Positions 50,335-63,155 of a stretch of 64,000 nt of DNA are shown one piece after another. A program made the position numbers and the translations under genes. The stretch lies in assembly GCA_025504975.1 (NCBI GenBank), contig JANUWI010000011.1:62001-126000 (forward strand). Direction: 5' to 3'. Position 1 is the first letter of the stretch, and the number at the start of each line of letters is the position of its first letter. Source of the stretch: Plenodomus lindquistii. Taxonomy: Eukaryota; Ascomycota; Dothideomycetes; Pleosporales; Leptosphaeriaceae. The notes under the pieces are model-generated. The model was not told where the DNA came from, searched no databases, and worked only from the letters and a program-made list of their open reading frames with translations.

Positions 50335-50455
50335 TTTTTATACTTTTTTTTTACACTTTTTTTTATACTTTTTTTTATACTTTTTTTTATACTTTTTTTT
50401 ATACTTTTTTTTTTTTCTTTTTTTTATACTTTTTTTTTATACTTTTTTTTTAATT
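50335..50455 (+). repeat. TATAC-poly(T) tandem array inside family A copy 2
   Basis: About nine units of TATAC or ACAC followed by seven to twelve T. The corresponding place in copies 1 and 3 has one or two such units, so the array expanded in this copy only. Confidence 0.8.
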
Positions 50456-50970
50456 ACTACTAATTACTATTTAAATTTATAACTTTAGACTATTTAAAGA
50501 ATATTTTTAGATAGTATAGTTTTAGTACTTATTATAAGCTTTAAAAAGCTAGTTTATATAGTTATAAATAACTAAGTAAAAAATTTATATATAATCTTTA
50601 ACTAAAATCTAAATTTATAAATATTACTTAAAGTTTATAATTAGTATAAGTGTACTAAAAAAAAAGTTAAAGTAGAAGATATAACTATATTTTAAAGTAA
50701 CATAATACTATTTACATTTTAGTAAAAACTAGCTCTAATACTTTAAAAGCTTTTTAATAGTTATTAATTATAAATATATTAAAGAATATATTTTTAAAAA
50801 CTAGAAAAAATCTTTTTTTATAAATATAGAAAATGTATTAGTATACTAAATTTTACACGTACTAGAAATATTTATACTTTAATAGTATAAAATATACTAT
50901 ATTAAATAGCTAGAGAATATAAAATAAATAAATAGCTATGTAAAAGGTTAAAGTTTTATTTATTATATAA

Positions 50971-51387
50971 TATAATAAAGCTATATTCTATTATAATAAT
51001 AACCTTTAGCTATAGAAGCTTTTTTATAAACTACTTTAATTTTTCTCTATATAAGCTTATGAAAAATAGAAAACTATACTAATTTTTACCTAAACTACCT
51101 CTATACTATACTTAGTCTAGATTCTATAGAAATTTTTACTCTACTATTACCTACGTACTAATATAGTAAAGAAAAAAAAAGAACTTTATAAAGGCCTAGA
51201 ACTACTACTAAGTTCTATTCTATATAGCTTGCTTTTTTAATAGAACTATAAAAATATAATTTTTTTATTCTTTTATACTAGGCTTATAAAAATATAATTT
51301 ATTTAGTTTTTCAATTTATATATACTTTTATATACTATTAAACTAATTTAGATATTTTTTAGCACTCTATATTTTTAAGCTATAATA
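50971..51387 (+). mobile_element. RIP-degraded solo LTR inserted in family A copy 2
   Basis: About 417 bp closely related to the LTRs at 52507-52924 and 61374-61787, same orientation. It has no internal region and splits family A sequence that is continuous in copies 1 and 3. Flanks TATAA/TAAAA are consistent with a decayed 5 bp duplication. Confidence 0.8.
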
Positions 51388-52356
51388 TAAAATAGTTTTT
51401 AAATTTTTAATTAAAGTAGCTTTTATAGCTATTAAAAATTAGTAACTAATATAATTTTACTTTTTATACTTTTATATACGCGTTAAAGTAGTTTAACTAC
51501 TCTAGTTTAAATATATTATTTATCTAGCTATTTTTAAAAACTAATAGTTTCTAGTTATAAAAAATACTAGTTATTCTATATTATATAAAGATATATACGT
51601 AATTGTAATAGATAATAAAAAATAGAGTTATATTTTTAAAAGTATATATACTTTAGATAATAGTAATTTATTTATAATTATCTAGCTAGATAAAGTCTAG
51701 CTAATTATATTTTTTAAAACTTATAATAACTTTTATACATCTAATTATACCTATTTAAAACGTAGTTTTATTAAAGTTATAGATATTATTATATTAGATA
51801 CTATACTTAGCTTTTATTTTATCTATAAATTTAAACTATATACTTATAATTTTTAAATTTTCCTATTTTATTTTCTATTTATTTTTTATTTAGTTAATAG
51901 CTATTTTAAGTTTATTTAAATATTTTATAAAGTATTTAGCCTAGTACTTACTTATAAATATTTTATTATATTATTTAGAAATTTTATTAGCTATATTTTC
52001 TACTTTATATAGCTAGGGCGTAAATTTTTATAAACTAAAGTTAATAATATATTAAATAATTATCTATTTTTTAGTAGTAGTAAATTTCTAGATACTAGAT
52101 TAAATTAGAAAGTATAGTATAATTCTATTAATCTAATTAGAAAGCTTTTAATAATTAACTTTAAAAGATATAGTACTAGCCTATTAGCTTTTAAATTAGC
52201 TAGCTTTAAAAGTAAAATAGGTAAATTCTAATTAGCTTTTAGCTTAAATTAATATTATATTATATTTTTAGAGTATATTATATAGAGTATAGTATTTATA
52301 ATACTAAAAAAAAGTAGCTAGTTTAGTAGTATAGCTAGTTTAGTAATAGAATATAT

Positions 52357-52506
52357 TATATTAAATTTCTAGTTTAATAGCTATATACCTTTTTTAAAAG
52401 TATAAAATAATCTATATTAAATAGCTATAGAATATATAAAAATATATAGAGTAATAATTTTAACTTTTTTATAGTATTTCCAGAATTTAATAAAAAAGTA
52501 GCTTTT
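52357..52506 (-). mobile_element. Family B pogo-like transposon, internal fragment left of the retrotransposon
   Basis: On the minus strand it matches 35500-35650 of the plus-strand family B copy, starting exactly at the retrotransposon target site. With 61788 onwards it forms one family B element split by that insertion, and its other edge is cut by family A copy 2. Confidence 0.72.
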
Positions 52507-55500
52507 TATAATAAAGCTATATTCTATTATAATAATAACCTTTAGCTATAGAAGCTCTTTTATAAGCTACCTCTATCTTTCTCTATACAAGCTTATTAAA
52601 GATAGAAGACTATACTAATTTCTATCTAAACTACCTTTATACTATACCTAGTCTAGATTTTATAAAAATCTCTACTCTACTATTACCTACGTGCTAATAT
52701 AGTAGAGGAAAAAAAAGAACTCTATAAAAGTCTAGAACTACTACTAAGTTCTACTCTATATAGCTTACTTCTTTAATAGAACTATAAAAGTATAATTTTT
52801 TTTATTTTTTTATATAAAGTCTATAAAAATATAATTTATTTAGCTTTTTAATCTGCGCGTACTTCTATATACCTTTAAACTAATTTAAATACCTTTTAGT
52901 ACTTTATATTTTTAAGCTATTACATTATAAAAAAATTACTTTTTTACTAGTAATAGTCTATATAATATTACTAATTTATTTAAAAAAATTATTTAAATTT
53001 TCTAGTTAACTAGCTTTTATAATCTTTTTAGTTCTAGCTCTAATTAACGCTAATAGATCTATTAGTAATTCTAAAACTAGATTCTAGAGATCTCTAGTTA
53101 ACTAAAGTTTATAGATTTAAACTTTTATAGTATTACTAGCTTAAATTACTTTTAAAAAAGTTGCGTTAGATAGCGCTAAAGTAGAGATTTAGAGACTACT
53201 AATAATTTAGTAGAATTAGAGGTAAAGCTAATACCTATCTCTATTAATAGATAATAAATTTTACTTTTTAAAAAATAAAAAAAATAACTAGCTTTTATAA
53301 AAAGCTTATAAACTTATTAAATATTTAAAATATAGAAAATAACTAATACTAGCTAATTAGAAAATAATTAGAGTTAGATAGAAGCTAGACTTATTATAGT
53401 AGAACCTAGAAATTTACTAACTATAACTTTTAATAATGCTGTAGAAATAATAGCCTAGCTACGCGCTAAATTAGTAGCTCTATAAACTAAAATAAAATTT
53501 ATTAAAAAAAATTTTTTTTATCTAACTTTATTTTTAGACTTACCTCTATTTTTTACTAAAAACTTTTAAACTTATTAACGTTACTAGTTAACTAGATTAC
53601 TTTCTAAAGCTTTTTTTTATATTTTTAAAAAGCTACGTTTATTAGAGCGCACTTCTTTTTTTTTAAACTATTAGATAGAAAGAACTCTATTTATAAATAA
53701 TAGAAGACTTTAATACTAGATTAATTTAAAATTAATAGTAACTATTACTATTCTAAATATAGTTATATAGCACTAGTCTAGAGTAGTACTTTTAGTCTAG
53801 CTAAAAAGTATTTTAAGTTTTAATATCTATCTAATAATAAAGCTAATTATTTTTTTTCTATAAAAGCTATAATAGCTACGCTTAATAGATACTTTATTAT
53901 AAATAATAAATAGGCTAAAGCACGTAATACCTTTAACTAACTATATATAAAAAAAAATAAAGCTTTTTTTACTTTTAAAGTATATTTTTTAAGCTATACT
54001 ATAAAAAAACGTATACTATATTTAAAATAGATTTACTATATATAAATAAAAATAATTTCTAGCCTATATATTTCTAGTTAAAAGTTTAAGTATACCTAGA
54101 ATAACTTCTTTCTGGATATAATAAAGCACTTTACTACTTTTAATATAGAAAAAAAAACCTACTTAAAAAAAATATATTATTAGAACTTTTTTTATAATAG
54201 TACTACTAAGTTCTAAACTAGAACTATAGTATAACCTAGTTTAGATACTTTTAAAAAAAAGACTTTAGAAAATACTATACTATATATAGCTTTTTAAACT
54301 TTTTTATAATTAACTATAGTACTTTTATAGTAAGTAATAGCTACTCTAGCTTCTAAAAAAGTACTAGGTAACTACTATAACTATAGTAAATTAGAATACT
54401 ACGCTAATAAATATCTATTACTATAAATAAAAGAAATTATAATTAAAAATTACTCTAACTAATATTATAACGCTGCTAAAGTACTAGACCTAGAAAAAAA
54501 TTAAATAAAAAATAAGTAGTTCTAAAAGCATTACGCTATTTAGAATTAAATTAAAAATATAATTTATTAAACTTTAATTTTTTAAAACTATTTTAAAGTT
54601 TCTATTTTTTTATATCTACTATTTTATATAACCTAGGCGTAGGTATAAAACTACTATTACTTATTAATACTAGCGCCTAAAGATATTTCTTTTTAAATTT
54701 AAATATTATTTTTTTTTATTTTTTTTATTTTAAACTAAAGCCTAAAAACTACCCTATTTAGTAATAGTTAGAGGGTTTAAAAACTAAACTTTTTTACTAG
54801 TTATAGAATATATCTATCTCTATATAATTATAGATAAATAAAAAATTCTAAACTATCTATTTATTATACTAGATCTAGAAGTTTAGAATATAATTATTAG
54901 AATATAATAGTTAAAAAAGTTTAAAATTCTACTAGATATAGATAGATTCTAGTTATAGTAGTCTACTACTTACTCTAAAACTTATATTTTTACTTTTCTA
55001 ATTTTTATATAATTTTATTAAAGAATACTAAAAAAGCACGTTACTTTTAATATTAAAAAATAAAACGCTTTATAAAAAAAAAGTTATATTAGAAAACTAG
55101 TAGCCTATACCTTTTAATTAATTATATTTAGAAAATTTTTAAAGCTCTATAATACTAGAATATCTCTTTAAAAATATAAAAACTAGACCTATTTTAATAG
55201 CCTTTTAAAACCTTTTCTAGTTTTTAAGTTACTATTATTTCTACTAATACTCTTTATTTTAATATAAGAAAAAAAAATTTTTTATAACTAGTTTATATAA
55301 AATTAACTAGATTTTTAAAAACTATAATAGAGAAAACGTTTAAAAAAAATAACTATTTAATCTAGAACTAATTTTTTTTCTGCTACTAGTAGTGTTAGAA
55401 CGTATTTAGTTTATTAGCTATAGAAAAACTACTAGAACACTAACTATATAACTATAAAATTATTCTAAATAAACTTTTATCCAATAACTTTAGCTTTCTA

Positions 55501-58500
55501 TATAAATAAAATACTAAAGACTTAGAAGCTATTAAAAAGTACGTTTAGAAAGATTTATAAAAAAAATTTATAGAGACTAGTTATAGCTTTTTTACTTTCT
55601 CTATTTTCTATATCTATAAACCTAATAAGTTACTCTATATCTATATTAACTACTATAAATTTAACTAGCTTACCTAAAAAAACGTCTATTTAATTCTAAA
55701 AATAGATAACTTGCTAATTTATTTAAATAAAGCTAAAAATTTTACTAAATTTAATATTTAAATAGCTTTTAATAAAATCTATATAGATTTAAAGTCTAAA
55801 AAATATACTACTTTCTATACCTACTATAGATTATATAAATATAAAGTCCTTTTATTTAGCCTTTATAATAGCCTTTTTACCTATTAAAAGTATATAAATA
55901 ATATATTTATAGATTACTTAAATAATTTCTATATTATCTATTTAAATAATATTTTTATTTACTCTAAAAACGTCTAGAGCTACTAGAGGCATGTTAAATT
56001 TATTCTAGAAAAACTATAAAAAGTAGGACTATAAATAGCTATTAAAAAAAGTAAATTCTAAATTATTTAAACTAAGTATTTAGGATATATTCTAACTAAT
56101 AAAAGAATAGAGGTAGATCTAGAAAAAATAGAAGTACTTTATAACTAGGTCTAATCTACTACTATAATAGGTATTAAGTTTTTTTTAGAGTTTACTAAAT
56201 TCTATAGATAATTTATTTCTAAATTTTTATAAGTAGCTAAGCTAATAATAGCTCTATAGAGTTTTTTAACTCTATTTATATAGACTAAAAATTACTAAAA
56301 TAGCTTTAAAAAGCTAAAGTCTTTACTTCTAGTAATTCTAGTTCTATACTACTTTAATTCTAATTATAATATAAAATTAGAAACTAACACTTTAAATAGA
56401 GTAGTAGCTGGAATTATATTTTAAAAATACCTAGATAGTAAATAGTACTCTATAGCTTTCTATAGTAAAATACTTACTAAAGTAGAGTTTAATTAGAAAA
56501 TATATAATAAAAAACTATTTACTATTATTACTATTTTAAAAAAATAGAAAGCTAAACTAATTTTAGTTTAGTACTAAGTCTAAGTATATACTAATTATTA
56601 ATTTTTAAAGTACTTTATAAGTGTAAAAGTACTAAATTAATAATAAGCTAACTAGGCTAAATTTATAGCTTTTTTTAATTTTTAAATTAAATATACTTTA
56701 GGTAAAAGTAATAAACGCGTAGATATTTTTAGTTACTAAAAATAAAATATAAAATTTTTTAAAGTAGCCTAGTAAAATAATTACGTTTTAGTTTTTTTTA
56801 ACTTTACTAGGCTATATAGCTATATTAACTCTAAACTAGTAAAGTAATACCTAGAATTCTCTTTATAAATAACTATTACTTTTTTTTACCTAACATTAAT
56901 AATATTACTAGATTCTTTAGAACTAATAGAAGCTCTATTAAAAAAGAACTAATAGTTTTTTAAAAAAAAACGCTTTTTACTACTTTTTTAGTATTAAATA
57001 GATAATAGACTTTTTTTTAATAAAAACTATTTTTATATTTCTCTAGACTCTTTACTCTATATATAATTTATTAGAAAAGTATATAATTAAATATTAATAG
57101 TCTATTCTAGTACTATAAAAACTTACTAGTTATTTATATAATAATACTACTAAAAAAGAATAGAAGCTATTTATAAATAGTATATATATAACTACGTTAT
57201 TTACTAAAAATTCTACCTAAACTAAATCTAAATATAAAAAAATTTTTACTTTTTACTAATTCTAAAGAAATCTATATAATATTTTATAATAGACTTTAAA
57301 TCTTTTTTTAAAAACTAATATAGCTATAATTAGATTCTAGTAATTATTAATTAATTTTTTAAATAAATAATTATAATACTATACTATAAAATAATAGATA
57401 CTTAAAATTTTATTTAACTATTTATATAATAGATATACTAGTTTAAATATATTTCTAAAAGTATTATTTCTAACTATAGGGCCTAGTTTATTTTCTAATT
57501 CTAGTTTAAATTCTATTAGATTATAAATATTAAAATATAACTTTTTACTATTTATTATAAATAAACTAATAGCTAAACTAAATTTATAAATAAGTATATT
57601 AACTAATACCTATAGCTATTTATAATATACTACTAAAATAACTAAAGTAAACTTTTTTTATTTATAGACTAAGTTTAGATAATACTTTTATACGTGTTAA
57701 TAGAAATAGCTCTATACTAGCTTTTATATAGTTCTAAACACTAATAGAGCTAAAACTAGCACTATTTAAAAATAGTTAATTTTATTAAAAAATTTAACTA
57801 CTAAAAGGCTTATAATCTAGCTATCTAAATATATAATATTTAGAAATAAACTAAAAAAAATATAGAAAAAGTATAAAACTAAATATATTCTACTATTAAT
57901 ACCTATTAATATTCTATTAACTAGAGAATTAGAGATAAAGTTTATTTTTTTATTCCTAATCTAATAATTATAAAACCTAGCTAAAAGTTATCTAAACTAT
58001 AAAAAAGTTCTTTTAAAGTTTTTAAATAGATTAGGTATTTTTATAGATTTAAACTTTTTCTAAGCTTTAAAATATATAATATATTTACTTTTAATATTTT
58101 TTATAAAAATTTTAATAACTTTTTACTAGAATAAAAAGCTCTAAAGCTGCTAGCTACCTCTATATAAAGCGTAGAGAAATAGAAAGTTAAAAAAATTTTT
58201 ACTAGTAAGCTTATTTAAAATAAACTAAAATAAAAAGCTAGCTAGGTAGAATATAATCTAGATCTAATCTAGTACCTAGTATCTAACTTTATAAATTTTT
58301 TTTATAAAATATAAAACTTTTACTAGAAGTATTCTAATTATTTAGAACCTCTCTAGGCACTATATAGATAGTTTTAGATATAAAAAAAATAAAAAAATAT
58401 ATTATAATTAGTAGATAATTATATTTTATAAATCTAATAGTTTTTCTATAATTAATATATAAAAATTATAGCTAATATATAAAACTAGTATATAGCTTTT

Positions 58501-61500
58501 ACTAATAAAACTTTTAGCCTAGTAAACTAACTATTATAAATAGATATAGAAGCTTTTTAAAATTTATTTCTTTTTTACTACAACTTTTTAACTTTTATTT
58601 TACTATTAAAAATGTTAATATATTCTACTACTAAGCTAGCTATACTACTAAGCTAGCTACTTTTCTTTAGTATTATAAATACTATATTTTTAATTATTAT
58701 TATTATTACTATTAATATCTAACTCTACTACTATAGAGCTTACATCTAATTTAGAAGTACTTTCTAAACTTTTCTAGTACGTATAAGCGTTATACCTAGT
58801 CTCTCTATAATTACTATAGTATTAGACACCTAGTTAAATAGGTACTTAACTACTACTACTATACGTATATTTTAATAGAGTAGGCGCTATAGTTAAAGCT
58901 ATAGTAGCCTATAACCTAGTACTATACTTAAAAGTACTTTTTTACTAGATTTTTTTTTACGCCTTTTTTTTTATTATCTCTACTAATTACTTTTTAAGCT
59001 TATAGTTATAGGTTTAAAAAAAAGCGTTTTAGTATAGTATTAGTTTAGCTTTTTTTATAAACTATAAAAAGCTAGCTTATATAGTTATAGGTAACTAAGT
59101 AAAAAACTTATATATAAGCTTTAATTAAAATCTAAATTTATAAATATTATTTAAAGTTTTTAATTACTATAGATTTACTAGAGAGAAGGGTTAAAATAGA
59201 GTATATAACTATACTTTAAAGTAATCTAATACTACTTATATATTAGTAGAGACTAGCTCTAATATTTTAAAAGCTTTTTAATAGTTATTAACTATAAATA
59301 TATTAAAAAATATATTTTTAAAAACTAAAAAAAAGTCTTTTTTATTACTATAGAAAACGCGTTAGCGTGCTAAGTTTTACACGCGCTAGAAATATTTATA
59401 CTTTAATAGTAAAAAATATACTATATTTAATAGCTAAAGGATATAGAATAAATAGAGAGGTATATAAAGTATTAGAATCTAATTTTTTATATAGTAGTTT
59501 TTAAACTTTTAGTTAAAATAGTTTTTATAGCTATCTAAAATTAGTAACTAGTATACCTCTACTTTTTACACCTTTATATACGTGTTAAAGTATTTTAACT
59601 ACTCTAGCCTAAATATATTATTTATATAGCTATTTTTAAAAACTAAAAGTTTCTAATTATAAAAGATACTAGCTTTTTTATACTACGTAGAGATATATAC
59701 ACGTTTTTTATAAATAATAAAAAATAGAGTTATATCTCTAGAAGCGTATATACTTTAGATAATAGTAACCTACTTATAATTACCTAGCTAGATAAAGTCT
59801 AGCTAATTATATTTATTAGAGCCTATAATAACTTTTATAGACCTAATTATATTTATCTAGAAGCTAGTTTTATTAAAGTTATAGATATTATTATTCTAGA
59901 TACTATACTTAGCTTTTATTTTATCTATAAATTTAAACTACGCGCTAATAATCTCTAGATTTTTTTACTTTATTTTTTATTTATTTTTTATTTAATTAAA
60001 AGCTATTTTAAATTTAATAAAGCGTGTTATAAAACGTTTAGCCTAGTACTTACCTACTAGTATTTTATTATATACTTTTAGTATTCTATTAGCTATATTT
60101 TCTACTTTATATAGCTAGAGAGTAAACTTTTATAAATTAAAATTAAAAATATATTAAACAATTATTTACTTTTTAGTAGTAGTAAATTTCTAGTAATTAG
60201 GTTAAATTTTAGCGTGTAAAGTAGTTCTATTAATCTAATTAGAGAGCCTTTAATAATTAACTCTAAAGGCTGTAGTAGTAGCTTATTAGCTTTTAAATTA
60301 GCTAGCTTAAAAAGTAAAATAGGTAAGTTCTAATTAGCCTTTAGCTTAAATTAATATTGCGTTATATTATTAGAGCATATTATATAGAGTATAGTATTTA
60401 TAATACTAAAGAAAAGTAGCTAGCTTAGTAGTATAGCTAGCTTAGTAGTAAAATACATTATATATTTTATTTAATTTAGAGTTTTTAGCGCTTTTATATT
60501 TTAAAAACTTTCTATTAAATCTATAAATAGGCCTACGTTTTTTTTTACTACTAGAAAAAGCTATATTTTCTAGTATAAGTCTAAAACCTTTTTATATAAA
60601 CTTTAAAGCTCTTTTTATTATATATAATAGTTTACTAGTATTATATTAGTTATACTAAAGTTAGTAATTTATATAGTTACTATTTATACTATAAAAGTAA
60701 ATATTCTTATAGCTAAGTTAGCTATAGTTTTTATATCTACTAGTTTAGTTTTAAACTTTTTTATTTTATGTTTATTAGCTAGTATAGCCTACGTAGTAAA
60801 GCTTTTAAAATTATAAAATACTACTATAATTTAGTTATATTCTAGTTCTATATATATAAATACCTAAAAAAATTAGAAAAAATTTTAAACTAGTAGAAAA
60901 AAATAGCTATTTATTAGTTTATACTTTTTATTTAGAAGTATATAATAAATATACTTTCTTAAACCTACTAATTTAAATAAATATATAAAATTAAATTTAC
61001 TATAAAACTAGGCCTAGATAGAGTATAAATAAAAAATTTAATAAATTAAAATGTAAATACCTAGAGGTATAGAAATAGGTATTTTTATAAAAGCTATTTA
61101 GCATTAGTATTAGAAGTAATAATAAATAGTAATAGAGTATATATAATAGAGGTATAAAGTATAAAAAGTAAAAAAAAATTATAATATTTAAAAAATTATT
61201 ATATTCTACTAAAGTAACTTTTAGATTTAGTAGTTATTATAATAATTATTAATAAATAATAAATAGAAAGTTATACTTACTTTAATAAAATAATAATTCT
61301 AGAATAGACTCTATATAGAGGTTATATAAAAGATATTTAGATATAAAACTATCTAATTTAAAGTAGAGAGTAATATAATACAGCTATATTCTATTATAAT
61401 AATAACTTTTAGCTATAAAAGCTTTTTTATAAACTACTTTTATTTTTCTCTATATAAACTTATTAAAAATAGAAAACTATACTAATTTTTATCTAAACTA

Positions 61501-61787
61501 CCTCTATACTATACCTAGTCTAAATTTTATAAAAATCTCTACTTTACTATTACCTACGTGCTAATATAGTAGAAAAAAAAAAACTCTATAAAGGCCTAGA
61601 ACTACTACTAAGTTCTACTCTATATAGTTTACTTTTTTAATAAAACTATAAAAGTATAATTTTTTTATCCTTTTATATAAAGCCTATAAAAATATAATTT
61701 ATTTAGTTTTTTAATCTACGCGCACTTCTATATACTTTTAAGCTAATTTAAACGCTTTTTAGTACTTTATATTCTTAAGCTATTACA
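52507..61787 (+). mobile_element. Ty3/gypsy LTR retrotransposon, full-length, RIP-degraded
   Basis: LTRs of 418 bp (52507-52924) and 414 bp (61374-61787) flank an interior on the plus strand, and a perfect CTTTT duplication lies outside (52502-52506 and 61788-61792). LTR ends read as TG...CA type, 3' end AGCTATTACA. In order, the interior shows a decayed Gag-type zinc knuckle near 54385-54430; reverse transcriptase at about 55500-56250, with IYLNNIFIYS where active elements have Y-x-DD, followed by GYILTNKRIEVD and EFTKFYRQFISKF; RNase H-like FYSKILTKVEFN near 56460; and integrase-like sequence from about 57050. A purine-rich tract precedes the 3' LTR. Without the nested family A copy (58618-60458) it is about 7.4 kb. 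All frames are broken. Confidence 0.88.
58618..60458 (-). mobile_element. Family A Tc1/mariner transposon, copy 3 (nested in the retrotransposon)
   Basis: 1841 bp with TA on both sides (58616-58617 and 60459-60460). It has the best preserved inverted repeats: about 60 bases match in inverted orientation with few differences, including an internal tandem of ACTACTAAGCTAGCTA-type units. The transposase remnant is on the minus strand as in copies 1 and 2. Confidence 0.9.
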
Positions 61788-63155
61788 CTTTTATAACTAT
61801 TAATAATAAATAAATATACTATACTAATAGTATACTTTTTTATATATTTTTTAAAAAGCTTTAATTATTTTAAACTAAGCCTATTATTTATTTACCTATT
61901 TTTAAAAACTATAAAAATTTAATTCTAAAGTAAACTATTATTTTTATACTAGGTAAAAAAATAGGTTTTACTAGTAAAAATAATAAAAAGTAAAATAGCT
62001 TACTTTATTATATTAATACTTTAAATTACTATAATATAGTTCTAGTTATTTTACTATATTTACTTTAGTTATTTTTAATACTTTATATTTAATACTACTA
62101 TTTTATATAATATTATGTCTATTATAAAGTCTATTTTATTAAAGTTATAAATATTTTTATTTTAAATACTATATTAAGCTTTTATATTTTTTACTAGGTA
62201 AAACTAGTTTTATATAATTTTAAAATTTCTAAAAAGCTTTTTTATAATTATACTTTTAGAATATTTTACTTTTAAATATTAGCTAACGTTTAATAGATAT
62301 ACTAGTCTAGTTTTTATTAATAGATAATTATCTATATTTAGTAAGTAAAGTATTAGCTATATTATTAACTATTGTAACGGCTTAAGAACATGAGGTGCCG
62401 AAAGGCGTCCGAATCAGCTCGAAGGCATATAGGAGTGCGCGCAGATCGAGAAGCCAAACAAATTATATTCTTATAGGCCTGGTACGAAAGGACAAGAAAA
62501 TCATGCCTCTACAGTTCTATCAAGGAAGCAAGCTATATAGGGTAGGGCTCGGTGGTAGTTCTGGGCCCTTACGGGGTTCTCTCCTTTCCTCTGCTGTGTT
62601 GGCACGTAGGTAACAGTAGGGTAGGGATTCTTGTAGGATCTGGACTGGGTACGGTACAGAGGTGGTTCGGGTAGAGGTCGGTATAGTCTCCCATCTTGAT
62701 AAGCTTGTATGGGGAAAGATGGGGGTGGCTCACAAGGGGGCTCCTGTGGCTGAGGGTCGTCGTTGTAATAGGATGTGGCTTTGTCACAACTATAGTAATT
62801 TAAAAAAAACTTTTTACTTTTAGATTAAATATATATTAGATAATTACTACTTTTTCTATTAAAAAAGCTATATACTATTAGGTATTATATTATACTATAA
62901 AGGTTTACTTCTAAATTAATTATAAACTATTTTATAAAAAATATTTTAGAAATATATAGCTATTTATTAAATAAGATTTATATTATATTAGATAGCCTAG
63001 ATTATAAACTATATCTACTTTTTATTTTATACTAATTATACGTTATTATGTTAAGGTATTACGACTTATATAAAGATACTTTGTGTTTTAGTAGGGTTTT
63101 AGCATCGTGGGAAACTCGCCCGGGCAGGAAACTCGCCTGTGTGGTACGTTAGTAG
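61788..63155 (-). mobile_element. Family B pogo-like transposon, right portion
   Basis: On the minus strand this is colinear with 34570-35510 of the plus-strand family B copy. The retrotransposon cuts it at the CTTTT site and the unmutated solo LTR interrupts it at 62373-62788. It is heavily AT-rich up to about 63060, but its outer end, about 63060-63155, has normal composition and contains a direct repeat GGAAACTCGCC twice. The homologous left end at 34570-34620 is mutated. Confidence 0.72.
62373..62788 (-). mobile_element. Unmutated solo LTR inside the AT-rich block
   Basis: 416 bp running TG...CA with a perfect 5 bp duplication ACTAT on both sides (62368-62372 and 62789-62793). Composition is about half G+C, against almost none around it. 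On the plus strand it begins TGTAACGGCTTAAGAACATG; the reverse complement of the mutated LTR at 61374-61787 begins TGTAATAGCTTAAGAATATA, and the two remain colinear to the far end. So it is the same LTR family in inverted orientation without RIP. No internal region remains, which implies LTR-LTR recombination. The 72-codon frames in it are fortuitous. Confidence 0.9.

Larger units (their letters stand above)
50001..52356 (-). mobile_element. Family A Tc1/mariner transposon, copy 2 (interrupted by solo LTR)
   Basis: Ends match copies 1 and 3 and TA flanks both sides (49999-50000 and 52357-52358). Its 2356 bp exceed the 1840 bp of the other copies by about 515 bp. This is accounted for by a solo LTR at 50971-51387 and by expansion of a TATAC(T)n unit at about 50335-50455 that is single in the other copies. 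Interior sequence runs in the same direction as copies 1 and 3. Confidence 0.85.
33930..63060. repeat. AT-rich, RIP-degraded repeat block
   Basis: About 29 kb in which nearly every reading frame is closed by TAA/TAG, G and C are scarce and TpA steps dominate, against balanced composition on both sides. Recognisable transposon proteins appear only when Trp, Gln, Asp/Glu and Gly codons are read as having decayed by C-to-T or G-to-A change. Direct comparison with the unmutated LTR inside the block (62373-62788) confirms this mutation type. No gene, tRNA or rRNA was seen in it. Such islands are known from Pleosporales with bipartite genomes. Confidence 0.9.

Noticed and set aside
62395..62787. 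Two 72-codon frames in the GC-normal island
   Set aside because: They lie wholly inside a solo LTR with intact ends and target duplication; LTRs are non-coding.
33930..63060. Centromere or CRISPR-like array
   Set aside because: The block consists of identifiable transposons with clear ends; no regularly spaced repeat-spacer pattern, and no evidence distinguishes it from an ordinary AT-rich island.
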